Shown piece by piece: positions 21,885 to 34,064 of a stretch of 64,000 nt of DNA (positions are counted from its first letter, which is position 1; each line of letters begins with the position of its first letter). A model generated the notes under the pieces. The model was not told the origin of the DNA. It searched no databases and worked only from the letters and a program-made list of their open reading frames with translations. The position numbers were made by a program, and so were the translations under genes. The stretch is from [Phialemoniopsis] sp. UDSM-2020 (lineage: Eukaryota > Ascomycota > Sordariomycetes > Thyridiales > Thyridiaceae): NCBI GenBank assembly GCA_018873225.1, contig JAEILZ010000004.1, positions 2,604,001-2,668,000 on the forward strand, read 5' to 3'.

Positions 21885-24800
21885 CAAGCCTGCAAACCCG
21901 CCGGGGAGTTCAGGGGTGCGCGATTGGGCAGGTTCTCCAACGACGAGCGGTGGTCAAGGCTTGATTGTAACGTTGCGTCCAAGCACCGTACCAGGAGTGC
22001 CAGGTATTTAGTCCACTCTGGCGGCAGGGTTCTCGATACGGTTAGCTCTCCGACGGACTTTCGGCGGAGTGATTGCTGGACAATTCGACAGACAGCAGTG
22101 CTCCATCACTCGTTGTGATTCTGAACGCCGTAGATGCAGACTGCCAGATCCCGGTGATGAATGGCACTTTGCAAACAGCAAGATGGGTACAATAATTGAT
22201 GCAAGATATAAGTCTCTGTGGTTGTCCTAATTCGTGGTGGGGGGTGACCTGACAATTTGGCTATCCTGAGAGTGAGTGCTGTAAATGGGGTGTAATTGCC
22301 CCAACGACTAGCCCTGAAGAGGGTATCAGTGATGCGGTATCCAGGTCTGTGCTGTTCCATTCCTTGTCCCGAGTCCGGTCCGCGGTAGACATAGCGAACA
22401 GACGCCAATGATAGCAGCAAGTTGGCGCCTGTCTCCGCCGATCATCTCGCTACCAGACCAGTAAAGACGGGTGGTTACGACGTGCTGCGAGACTCAGCTG
22501 TTCCGTGGTGTAGACCGCGGCTGTTCTATGTTAGGGCTCACAGGGGTGATGGTATCCAAAACGTCGATATCTGCTAGGTTCCCGGGGGGCTTCTGGCGGC
22601 GTGATCGCCTTCATGTCTGGCGCCATGCCTCGGGGTTGATGGACCCGACATGGGGATTCGAAAGAGAGACACAATACAGACGCCGTTCTTTTTCAGAGTG
22701 GATGAATTGCGGATTTACCCAATTAGCGCTCGGATTTGACGCTCAAAGATTGGAAAAGATTGGGAAACGGTTCTCGATACGATAATGGCGAATCACGTTC
22801 AGTCAAACGGCGCAACCGCGGCACTGCTTTTTTAGCTTGCTCCTGCCAGCGAGCCCAGCGCCCCGTGCCCCTCCCACCGGTGGACCGTTCTTCGATGCAT
22901 GCTTCTTCGGTCCTTCTAGCGTCTGGGGATGCATGCTCTTGCAGCCCTGTCCGCGCTATCTCGTATCTGGTCAAGGATGAGGGCTAGTGTCTTGCATTTG
23001 GTGCGCCGAGTTCCAGAGCAGCCAACTGTCTGGTCCAACTGGGATCAAGGTTGCTGCTAGGTGCTGCACTTGTATGTAGTTCCTGTTTCCACAGACTTGT
23101 CCAGGGAGTGCAGCGTGTGCAGTTACTCCGTACAGGTAGTTCTCCCTCACTCCTTGAGATAGGGTATTCTTACCTGACCTCCCTAAACAGGTAAAGAGAA
23201 CAGGGCTTTTGCACATCAGTGGAGTCCAGGAAACCAAGCGGCAACCTCTTCTCCTAGCGTGCCAGGTCCTGTATGGTAGACAGCACACCGGCCTTGCAGT
23301 AGCTGCGACCTGAATGACGAAACCAACACGTAGACGTTGCTCGCCATCGATGGAGAGACGGAAGTTTCCAGAGCGCTCATCCTCCTGCAATGTCGCACAG
23401 AGTAAGCTGATGAGATAGATCCCTGTACTACGAGATAGATCAATCGAGTTAAAAGCACCTCTGTTTCGTACATAGCAACGATTACTGAGGGCTTGCGGCG
23501 CAGCCATGACCCATCTCCACCTGCACGCGCGCCGATTCACCGCTCTCTCGATCTCCATCTCTGTATGTATGATCGTCCTCTGGGATGTTGCGGGGTCTGG
23601 TGCACCGTATGATAGCGATTTAGCAGAGACGCACATGCAATTAGAGATACTCCGGTCTCCGTGGATTGTTGGTGCCCGGCGATTAAAACCCCCATCGTGC
23701 ATGATTTTTGGAGACATTGGGTCTTCGGCCGAGTAGGATTCGCCCTTTGGTGCATCTTCCCCACAGGCTAACAGAAAATAGCAAACACAGTTATCGACCG
23801 CCGTGGAGGGGGTCGGGGTAGTTATGTGGATAACGGCGGTAAGACAGGCGCGTGCCTTTCCACTAACCGAGGCTACCCTCCCCTCAATCATGGCATCCTG
23901 GCATCATGGTCGACAGTGAATTGCCTCGTTTGCATGTGGTCCATCTCACATCCCACAGAGTGACGTCTGGAAAAGGTTTGGTTGAAGACTTGAGCAACGC
24001 TGGTCATCATCGACCGAATTGTGGCTGGTTCTAGCGCCAAATTCTGCTTCCAATGCCTGTTCGTAAAGACCTGAAAGAGGTAAAGACTGAGGGCGCCACG
24101 GGAGCCAAGGACACACCAACGCACCCGCAGACCGAGCAGTGCCTGGAGCCGACCTTGGCCTAACAGAGTTAAAGAAGATTGGGGTACCTGGCCCCCAGAG
24201 CTGAACTGACAAGAGATTGGACAGGACGGACGCAGTTTCACCAGGGCTAGCTTGGTGCCGGCCTTGCGAGTGCCGATGGTGCTTCCACCGCAACTATTTG
24301 CGGTACTTGTCGGTACCTTGTCTACCTCTTGTTACTGCAAGGAGGCAGATGGCTCGAATGGTTCCAACTTGGTCAAGATTCCAGTGGCTGATCGCGGACT
24401 GTCGGGTGTTCAAACTGTCCTAGTCTGCATCTTTAGATCCTGGGAAACAATTAGCACGAAACAGTTGTATCTTGCAGAATTATTTCGGCTCCGGAACAGG
24501 CTCGGCTCCTTCCAGGGCCTCCGGTTTGAACATAGTTGGCACATGCTGGTCCGGGAGGGAGATGCCTCTGCCGCACCTCCCGCCGGAACGTCTCTCCCAA
24601 CAGGCATCTATCTAGTGGATAGCCTGACGTGAGAAGGAGGACTGAACGAATGACCATACGGAACGACACACTCAACGCTGCCCTGCAATTGGGCACGACC
24701 CCTCAGGTCAATCACTGGCTTCCAACTCACCTCAGCTGAGCGACATGAAAGCGGCTCGGGCAGTTGATGCACACACCAGGCGAAAGCACTGTCGCACAAC

Positions 24801-25670
24801 TCAAGGATCCCTCTCCCAATGTGTCAAGTTCTGCTCTGTAGACAGCCAGACGATCACGCCGCGGCGCAACACAGCCCTACTCGTGTGCGCAATCAAGTCA
24901 CAACCTGGGCAGTTCAGAGGCCCGACAAGCTTTGATCGTCCCACAGTGGGACATTGTTGGTCAAAGCCAGGGTCTTGGTCGGCTCCGAATGATACTGCGA
25001 TTTAAGGTTATTGATCCCCGGCACCTTGGCCTCAGGAGCATTGTTTTGATCGCCACTGCGCTTGTCGTCGTGGGCCGGCAAGCCGTTCCGACACGACGCC
25101 CCGAGGCTGGCCCTCCGTTTTCTCACCACGACCGAAGCACGTCTTTGGGATGGGTCCTGACGTTCAGTTGGGGGGCTCGCATCCCGGCGCATTCCAGTGG
25201 GGGTTGACAGACTCCACTGAATCTGGATTGCACAGCGCCATGCATGATGTCAATCACAGTGATAAGAGGCGTCGGGGTGGACCGAGAATGTGAGGCCCTG
25301 AAGGTGTGAAGGGAATGCAGGTGATGGCTTTCGAAGCCCATTGGAAGCCTGCAAAGAACATGTACGACCATACGATTGAAGGAGCGGGCAGGCGGGTAGG
25401 TACTTTCATTTCCCCGGGGTCAGCTTGCGTGCTGGATGTGAGAACCCGAGGCACACCTTTGGTGAGAGATAATTCATGGGTGTTGTCAATTCCTCTGGTA
25501 CAAGGCCACCATCGCTACCAGATGACGAAATCATGTTGGCATCACCGCCGCCGAGATTGGTGAGAGTAATGCTGGGTTAGATTAATGGACAACGCTGAAA
25601 TGAGATTGCTGCAAGGCGATTTGCACGAGCCACACCCGGGCCAGCCGCCGTGACAGGACCGAAACAAGTT

Positions 25671-25697
25671 GAAAGTCGAAGGTCGAAAGTCGAAAGT
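25671..25697. repeat. Tandem repeat of GTCGAA-type unit
   Basis: GAAAGTCGAAGGTCGAAAGT and following bases form three to four near-identical seven-base units (GTCGAAA/G) in non-coding sequence. Confidence 0.7.
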
Positions 25698-26588
25698 TTG
25701 TTCCTTTGAGCAGAAAGAAATGAACTTCACTCCACTGCGCAAGTCATGCCTCGCTTGAGCACTTCTCCAACTGCATGCCACTGACAGCATCAAAGCCCCC
25801 TTCGTGACCTCCTGGCTGTCTGGCTCGTCGACGCTGTGGAATTCTGAATGGCCCGAAAACCAAGATAACACAATCTCGTAGATTAAACCGGGCTGCAGGT
25901 GAGCGAAATATAAATTGGTTGACAGCTCACAGACCAAGTGAACAAATAGCAGGGTTTCTGGTGGTCATGCCCATCAATTTGATGCCTGTCCTCATGCCTG
26001 CCCTCACCGATACGACCCCCACATTCAACGTACCCAAGTACAAGTACGGCAATAACGAACGAGACGACTCCTCCAGTTGCTTCCCCCCCCAGCATCCGGA
26101 TTTTTTAAATGAAAAAAAAAAATCCTAAGAATAGTTTTTGATATGGTTGACGTGCTGTACTCCTGGAGATTATCAAAATGACACCAGTCTGGCTTCATAG
26201 GTTATTCAATGCACGCGCCGTCCATCTTACACACCCAAAGCTAGCAAAATCAGTGAAATACTCTATATACAAGCAGCGACTTGCTTGCAGAAGTCACGGC
26301 GGGAGGACCTGCCAGACGGTCGTAGCGAATGTCAAGATTCCACCGGAATCAAAGACCCACAGTTGGTCTGCTTTTGTAAGTCGCCCTGGCTCCACGTAAG
26401 TGTTTGTGCAGACTCTGGCAGTCCCTACTCATCCTCATAGGTCAGAGGTCACACCAATTTGTACAGGATATGGGTAAGTAATTTGTATTGCCTTCTCACA
26501 GTGGTTGAACATTTCAAGACAGCTCGTCGCGGTGATGTGATGGCTGAATGGGGAGAAGGGGGTGGGCTGCAAAACGGACAACGCAGCA

Positions 26589-26604
26589 AGTACCTAGGTA
26601 GGCT
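26589..26604. repeat. 16-base repeat with TACCTAGGTA palindrome, copy 1
   Basis: AGTACCTAGGTAGGCT occurs here and again exactly 220 bases downstream. The central ten bases are a perfect palindrome. Confidence 0.7.
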
Positions 26605-26808
26605 AGGGGCTTTGGGGGGCACCCTTTCAGCACACCTCATCGCCGTTCAGATGCTCGCAATGCCGAGGCTGGCAAGCACTTAGTGCTCGACTCCCCGAAG
26701 GTACTGACTTAGCTCTACATCTCTGACATGGACAGGGTCGCAATTGATTCTAACCGGTGCAATTTGTTTTTTGCGGTCTCACCTTTTTACGTACAAGCAT
26801 GGCCAAGG

Positions 26809-26824
26809 AGTACCTAGGTAGGCT
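26809..26824. repeat. 16-base repeat with TACCTAGGTA palindrome, copy 2
   Basis: An identical copy of the repeat at 26589-26604; the flanking bases differ, so this is not simply a recent longer duplication. Confidence 0.7.
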
Positions 26825-27929
26825 TTGAGTCTAGCATCTACAGGCTCGTAAAAACTTAGTCTCTGCTGATAAGACATGCCCGGGAGACGAGACACCCTGG
26901 AGCAACACTGACAGAGGCTACCCGAACTGCCGTTACATTTCCTACTTGTACATATCCGATGGTCCTGATGGGCTTGGCTGTCGTATCGAGAATCAGTGTG
27001 GAGAGCCAGTAGGCACGGCAAGGCAAGGTTGGCCAGGCGAGTATTAGTCGGTTGCGGTTGTGCTTAAGCCCTCTTGCATCAGCATGCAACTGCATCTCAC
27101 GAACCGCCAGGAACGACGTAAATCGGGCATCTTTGCTGCCGACCTATGCACCCATTTCAAGGAACCTCTAACGACTTCTGAAGACTACGTAGAAGGGAGC
27201 GGGGGGTCAGCCATGTACCCTGGATCCTCTGGCACGTTGCGATTCTTCCCGCGACTGTGCCACATGGCAAGCAGCAAATCTACCCGACTCTCGTCCTCTT
27301 CTCTCATCCGACCTTGCAAGGGGGCAGTAGATTGGAAGGATCAGAGAAGAGACGGAAAGACAGACAAGACAAAGAAAAGATACGACTGCACAATGCTCGA
27401 AGCAGGCGTCGAAGTGAGCCAGCAATCTGCAGACAGAGCCTTGTTCAATGCCCCTTGTCGCCACGAAGCAACGCTACCAACCTAAAAACCGCAGATTGTG
27501 CCTGCAATAGCCCTGGCAAGCCATGATGGTGCACGCCTCAGGTGGAACCGCTGTGATCCCCACCCCAGTCTTGAGCAGCCTAGCAGGGGTCATGTCCGGT
27601 CCCCATGCTTAGCTTCAGAGGTGGGTGGGCATGCAAGACAGGGGTGCAATGGTGGTGGAGGGCGACATGGGGCGTGTGGAATGGAAATGGCTCGACGAGA
27701 CAGGACAGTCCAGTCAAAGCCGCTGGCAGATACATCTCGGCCTTTGCCATCTTGGGCCATCCACAGCTCATCGCCCTTCATCTCGAGCCCATCGAGCCCA
27801 TCTCTGCTTCTGACAAATGATGAGCCGCGGCCGCGGCCTCTAATTCTTAGTCTGATATGCATGCAAAGACGGGGGACAAGGGACAAGGGGGACGAAGCAG
27901 TGCGTACTAAGCTGGCCAAGAGGGCTTCT

Positions 27930-27966
27930 TTTCTCTCTCTCTCTCTCTCTCGCTCTCTCTCGCTCT
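27930..27966. repeat. CT microsatellite
   Basis: A run of TC dinucleotides with two CG interruptions. It opens several spurious reading frames on both strands around 27500-28150. Confidence 0.85.
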
Positions 27967-29217
27967 GTTCGACAAGGAAAGACTTTGTACCTACAATAGT
28001 TAGCGGCAACGGTGACGGCAGCCTCCTCTGCACTCTCTGCAACATCCCCAGTCTGCCGCCCGTCGCCGCCCTTGCACATGCACCACCCACACCAACACAA
28101 CCCCGAGATACCTACGTCCGGACACTTCCTGAACGGTGAGTTCCTGTTCATTCGTCTCTGGGCTCTCTCGCTCGCTCACTTCTACTTCGTCTTCCTCGCT
28201 CACATACGCCCACACACACACATCGGTATCCCGTATCCACCGCCACCATGACGGTGCCTCACATCGTCTCATCTCATCTCTTGAATTGAAGTACCACAAC
28301 ACGTACATCCACTCTGCGTTTAGCATGCAGCAAAAGAGCCAGGTTCCTATCTCGTGCAAATCCTCCCTGTCATGGTGTGATAGTTACGGTGTCAGGACAA
28401 ACCGTATGATAATGAGAAAAGGTCTCTCCTATCAAGATCGCATCGAGAGAGATGGCAAGGTACCTGATCAGCATGCTTAGCTTTTTTCTTAATGCGCCAC
28501 TTTGATTTGACAAGTACTCTGAGTTTTCCTCTTTTCACGAAAGCGTGGATGCTGGTTTGGTCGGGCAGGCCGTTTTCTCCATCCGTTGATCTTGTTCCTT
28601 TCGTTCGGACCAGTTTGCCCTAGTTTCCAATACCCTTCCCCCTCCCTCGTCCATGATCATCCTTCTCCGTCCCAACCCCCGTCTATACCCGCTCTTAGAT
28701 CCACAACACTCCCAGCTACCATGATGCTCTCCGTGAGACATCATCGCCATCTTGACCGTTCCCAGGGCCCGCGTAGCAGAAGTCCAGGGCCCACATGCTC
28801 CCACCCACAGACGCGCCCACCCCCCTGGTCACTCTCTTCTCTCTTCTTGCATCGTCTCCCCTGCCCTCCCTAAACCCCATCGAACCGTCCCTTTGTACCT
28901 CCATGTACACACCTACGGTACAAGATCTCAAGGGTGGTCCGTGGTCTCCTACGGGACAGAGAAAAAGAGGTGTGTGTGCGCATGAGTGTGTGTGTAGTCG
29001 ATTGTACGTCGTAGGATCATCTTGGTCGAGGCAGGCGACTTTTCATAAACATGACCCCTCTATCTCACTCTCTGCCCTGGTATCCCCACGTAGCTTGCTC
29101 GTTCGTTCATCTTCCCCAGGTTCTCTGCTCGCTGTTTGAGCCTGCTTGCCTGCCTCTCCCTCCCCGTCTTTCCATATTAAATATCCATTTACCCACACCA
29201 GTCAAGCATCGCCATTG

Positions 29218-29337
29218 ATGGCCAGACCTTGTCTTGGACTCATCTCTCAGCCGTCTGATCTTCCCATATGCTCCTTTCCAGAACGGTCCTCCTGCATTGC
29301 TTCCGCCCGCTGTCGTATAGCTACCCGCCGATTATAA
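29218..29337 (+). promoter_or_regulatory. Upstream open reading frame before the fluffy-like regulator
   Basis: A 39-codon frame (start MARPCLGL) ends with TAA seven bases before the main ATG at 29345. If the leader is unspliced, ribosomes translating it would finish almost on the main start, reducing its use. Its own ATG context is weak. Confidence 0.4.
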
Positions 29338-29344
29338 CGTTAAC

Positions 29345-31942
29345 ATGACTGTCCCGCTCACAAACAAGCCGCTCCCCTCGAAAGCCCCGGCTGCAGCAGA
29401 GACTACTGCCGTCAAGAAGCGGAGGAGGCGTGCTCCGGCTGGCGGAGCCGCTGATGACTGCTTCACTTGCTCCAAGAGGAACGTCAAGTGTGACAGGAGG
29501 AGACCGTACTGCTCGCAATGCCTCGAGCTGGGGAACGAATGTTCGGGCTACAAGACCCAACTCACCTGGGGAGTCGGTGTGGCGAGTAGGGGCAAGCTTC
29601 GCGGGCTTTCACTGCCCATAGCGAAAGCTCCTCCGGTCAGCTCTCAGCCTTCCAAGAGTCCCTCAACGCGCAACAGAGCTTCCTCAACTGCCACCGGCAG
29701 CCATTGGCACGAGCAGGACGCTTTCCGCCGTGACAGCCGTGGCGATGTCGACTACTCCGTGCCGGAGCATCTTGGTTCTTCAGTCCCAACCACTCCCTAT
29801 GCCAGCTACGACTTCTCTCGCATGGCCCCAGAAGATGCCCATGTCTCATTATCTCAACCGAACTGGAATCACTTTTCTGCGAGCCTTCCAGCGGAAAGCC
29901 TGCGCCTCAGTCGCATGGGTCTTCATGTGGCACACCCTGGCGACAATCTCTCCTCCTCTATCGACTCTCTCAGTGATGTCGACTACATGTCCCCTATGAG
30001 CCACACCTTCTCAAGGGACGACATCCCCTTTATGCACAGTCCCACGGTCATATACGAGAGTTTTACAGGCCACAACTCTCCCGCCATTCAGACGCCCATC
30101 TCGACCGCTCTGCTGAGCGACCAGCAGAACGTTCCGACGTCATGCCCAAGTCTTCTATACCCAAGCTCGGAGCAAGGCTCCAGTCTGCCCTCGCAGGCAG
30201 AGCCCTTCGAGTCGCACTTGGGCAGCAATTCGCTGCATGATGGTGACCACGCAGGTACGTACTCTCATGAGGCCTAGTCGAGGCTGCTGTTTTTGACACA
30301 GAAAACCCTTCTAGGAACTCCTGATCTAGATACTTACAGTACTAGTGCGCAGTCAAATGGCCATTTTTGGGGTTCATCACTAGACGATGACGCCTCGTCT
30401 CACGGTCTTCCGGAGCGAAGCCCGGCAGCTTGGCCGTCACTCCTCGACCCGCCATCCGTCCACATGGACAATGACCTCATAGCAAAGATGCCGTTCTTCC
30501 TGGACTACTATGAGAACACCATGTGCCCTTCTATGGTGTTCATTGACGGGCCCAACAACCCTTTCAGAAACAACATTATGCAATTGGCCGGCGGGAGCCG
30601 TAGCCTGCAGCACGCCATCTGCGCTCTTTCTGCATGCAATTTGAGAATGAAACGCAAGCTCAGCCTTGGACAGCACACGAGAAACCCCTCAGAGTTGTCA
30701 GAGCTCTTGAGTGACAGTCGCACAGACGACCATGCCCTGACAGAGGAGTACCAGCATCGCAATCTAGCAGTTCACCTGTTAAATGAGCAGCTCAATGATG
30801 CCACCAAGTCAAAACATGACTCTGTGTTGGCCACCATTCTCATTCTTTGTCACTACCGCATGGCAGAATCGGGCATTGCCAAGTTCCACACGCAATTTGC
30901 CGGCGTCAAGAAGATCCTGGCCATGAGACGCTCGTCAACCTTCCCTCCCTCCAGGGACTCGGCCTGGATGGAGTCTCTCTTCACCTACTTTGATGCCATA
31001 TCGGCGAGCATAAATGACCGCGAAGCTCAGCTTGACACCAACTTCTACGGAGTCCTGCCGGACGCTCAGCTCCTGCCTCCGGGTGCGGAAAACCTCGTCG
31101 GCTGTGACCGCGAGCTGTTCAAGTCAATCATCAAGCTCGGGCGCCTCAACCTGCTCTCCCAGCACCGCCAAGTGCAGAACGTGCTCGGCGCGACGCTCAG
31201 CCACGGCGCCCAAGTGCGCTCGCAGTCGCCCCTGACATCGCCGCTGGGCCACGCCTACAGGACGCATCTCAGCGGCGACTCGTACGGCTTCCCGTCCCTC
31301 GACGACGAGGACCCGCTGTCGGTCGCCCCGGCCTTTGACAACCACCGCACCACCTTCTGGCGCGAGTGGAAGGAGGCCCGCTCCGCCCTGCAGGCCTGGG
31401 ACTTTGAGCCGCAGCGCTTCCTCTCCTCGCTGCCGGCAGGGCCGCAGCAGCAGCAGCCCACGCCGGCGCAGGTCCGCGACCTCGGCAGCCTGTCCGAGGC
31501 CTTCCGGTACGCGGCCCTGCTCTACACGGAGCGCCTCGCCAACCCGGCCTCGCCCTCGGAGCACAACAACTTCCGCAACCTCGTCAGCCAGGTCGTCTAC
31601 TACGCCACGAGCCTCGAGGCCGGGTCCGCCGCCGAGAAGTTCCTGCTGTGGCCGCTGTTCGTCGCGGGCAGCGAGTGCGTCAACGAGCTCCAGCAGAGCA
31701 TCGTGCGCAGCAAGTGCCGCGACATCATGTCGCGCTCGGGCTACATGAACAACCTGTCGGCGCTCGAGGTGCTCGAGCGCATGTGGGCCGGCGAGACTGG
31801 CAGGGAGGACGAGCGGCCGAGGACGGCGGTCGCGCCTGGGCGGAGCGGCGGCGGCGGCGGGAACAATCCCGGCCGGGGACCATTCAACTGGACGGGCTGC
31901 ATCGGCGGGCCTGGGGTCGAAGTAGAGTGGATCATGTTCTAA
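29345..31942 (+). CDS. Zn2Cys6 transcription factor with Fungal_trans_2-type domain, possibly fluffy-like
   Basis: Two exons, 29345-30254 and 30315-31942, give 845 residues. The binuclear zinc cluster spans Cys39-Cys66 in the pattern CX2CX6CX6CX2CX6C, preceded by a basic run (KKRRRR) that probably serves as nuclear signal. A conserved block after the cluster (TWGVGVASRGKLRGLSL) marks a distinct subfamily. A Ser-rich linker follows, and from about residue 355 to 810 lies a helical region like the fungal regulatory domain PF11951. From memory the N-terminal block resembles the Neurospora conidiation regulator fluffy, but I cannot align it here, so I give no symbol. A poly-Gln and a poly-Gly tract occur in the C-terminal third. 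The large upstream interval and the leader frame suggest elaborate control. Confidence 0.85.
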
Positions 31943-34064
31943 AGGACAGAGGAGAGGTAGTCTGGTCTTTCAGGAGATCATGGTCTACCTTACCTCTCTT
32001 GAGACGCTTTCTGTTTAACCCCGTCACGAACCACGATTATCATGTCCTGTCCTGAGCAGGCAGGGGTTTACAAGTCATGGAGCATACGAAACTTGATTAT
32101 GATGAAGTTTCACGTCGTCATTGTAATTATGTACAGCATACATCTCATCACATATATGAGAGGCGGTCTTTTGTCTTTTCTTCTTTTCCTTTTGGGGGTT
32201 TATCAGGAGGTGGCTTCTATCCAGGCGAACGAGAAACAGGGCATCGTCAAAGCATCCGGGAGGCGGGCTTTTGCAGTGTTGGATCTTCTAGGATCTAATA
32301 TCCCATCATATAGTCGATATATACTTTGAATCGATTCATACACTCGTACCTACCAAACGTTGCCACCCTTTAAGTACCAGTGAAGCCATTGCGAGGACCG
32401 ATCGTGAGCGGAAAGGCGTGTCACGAGAACCGTCAATAAACGCCCGGAGCCGAACACGACGCACTCGTCCGCATCATGGTTACATGGTCTAGCGTCCATC
32501 CCCTGGCATTTGGTGACACGGCCGATGGAAACCGTTTACCTCTTCCTTTGTCTCGTCTCGGGCGCCTCAAGAGTCTCGCCGCAGGAAATCAAGACAAGCG
32601 AGCACACCTCGGGCTATGCATAACCCGGGCTCCTCGCCCTATTCTTCAGCCGTCCAGGCCGAGCCCATTGCCCATTATTACGCCCCCAACCCCCCGGCCG
32701 CCGCCACCCCGCTCCTCCTGGGTTGACATCAACGACCCCTGCAATCAACTACTCCAGAAGGGGACCCCTCTTCCCGGCAGGGGGTCCGGCCGGGAATCGA
32801 CGCGCTGGCCCCCCGCCAGGTCTCATCACACAATCACATCGCAACTCGTGCGGCATACCTACTTCGTAATAGAAGCCTACCTCTGCGCTTCGATACTGAC
32901 ACCACGGCCCCGCGTCGGGTTCCCCCCTTCTTCTTCCTTCGGTAAGCGAAAGCGTCCAAGTCTCGGAATGAGTCTGCGGCGCGGCCCCCCCAAGCCAGCG
33001 AGATGCCCTGATGCAAATAGAGTGTGGCTGGCCTTGGCTGCCAGCAGGTAGGTACGGGTGACAGGTTGGACAAAAGGTACAGTGCACTACATACATTTGC
33101 AGGGCAAGGCAGGGCAGGGCAGGACAGCGCATGGCATGGGGCCGCCTTGCACCACTGTGCATCTCACCTTGTCACTTGCTATCGGGGGATTCTCTTCTAA
33201 GAAAGACAAGCAGGGCACGCAGGGCAATAGGTACTTTGTACTGCAGACTTGCAGGCTTATTGGCTGCACGGGGGGTTGCAGTGCAGTATCTCGTTGTGGA
33301 GCCCTTGCAGTGTGACAGCTCCCGAGCAGCGAGGAGGGATGCGATAGGACAGAGGGCAGGTACATGGCTCATGAAGGCGGATGGCGGGCCAGCCGGATTG
33401 GCGTGCGGGCGCATGCGACTTGTTGTGCAGCGAGCTTCTAGAAGCTCACCGGTTCAGGTCGCCGAAGGGTGGTGAAGGAGGGGCGTGGAAGTTGGCATGT
33501 ACACGCTTGTAGAGCTTGTTTTGCGCCACAGCGAAGATCTCGTCTGCAGTGACGGAATGCAAGGGTGGGACTGGCATGGGAGGCATCCCGATCCTGTCTC
33601 CTGATGATAGAAGAGCGAAGGAGAGGGCATCGATGATGTGTATTGCAATCGCGATGAGATAAGACCAAGATATTAGATAAGAGCACTGGAGACAGATAGA
33701 TAAGCGCTGACTACATCGGTGATCATGATCGAGGGGGATGCAACAGACAACATTACATTTCAGGATCCTGCTCGTGTTGGAAAAGAGCGGGTGCAGGGGT
33801 GCCAGATCTTGATCAATTGGAATTGAGTGATGATGGGGATCGCCTCTCGATCCGGCCTGACGTTCGGGAGGGCTGCCGGTGCCCACACGTGCTGATAACG
33901 CCAGCCCATCCCGCTCTGTTATCTTATCCGTATCAGTGCCTGTCCCCACCCAAAAATTTCATCCTGAGAGAGCTGGGGTATCGCCAATATCGAGCAGAGG
34001 CAGTGGGCGGTCTACTTGCGCTTGAAGAATTGACATAACAAGCAATCCTTGCAGCACACACAAG
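31943..34064. other. Intergenic, no supported gene
   Basis: About 2.1 kb between two plus-strand genes. A minus-strand frame at 33446-33949 (167 codons) and a plus-strand frame at 32476-33051 are open, but neither resembles a known protein. A short AGGGC-type repeat lies at 33100-33124. Confidence 0.5.
33100..33124. repeat. AGGGC-type simple repeat
   Basis: Four near-identical five- to six-base units (CAGGGCAAGGCAGGGCAGGG) in non-coding sequence. Confidence 0.7.

Larger units (their letters stand above)
18122..29217. other. Large gene-poor interval
   Basis: About 11 kb in which I support no protein-coding gene. The longest frame, 306 codons on the minus strand (22971-23891), resembles no family and has no obvious splice partners. 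The interval contains simple repeats (21861-21884, 25671-25697, 27930-27966) and a pair of identical 16-base palindrome-centred repeats (26589-26824). It lies upstream of a Zn2Cys6 regulator, so it may hold distal regulatory DNA, non-coding transcripts or decayed genes. Confidence 0.45.

Noticed and set aside
27498..28139. Overlapping frames on both strands of 166-213 codons.
   Set aside because: They run through the CT microsatellite, which lacks stops in every phase; there is no domain and no stable start.
33446..33949. Minus-strand frame of 167 codons with a plausible-looking C-terminal segment (SVTADEIFAVAQNKLYKRV).
   Set aside because: The upstream part looks non-coding, and I could not place introns or recognise a family. 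Too weak to annotate.
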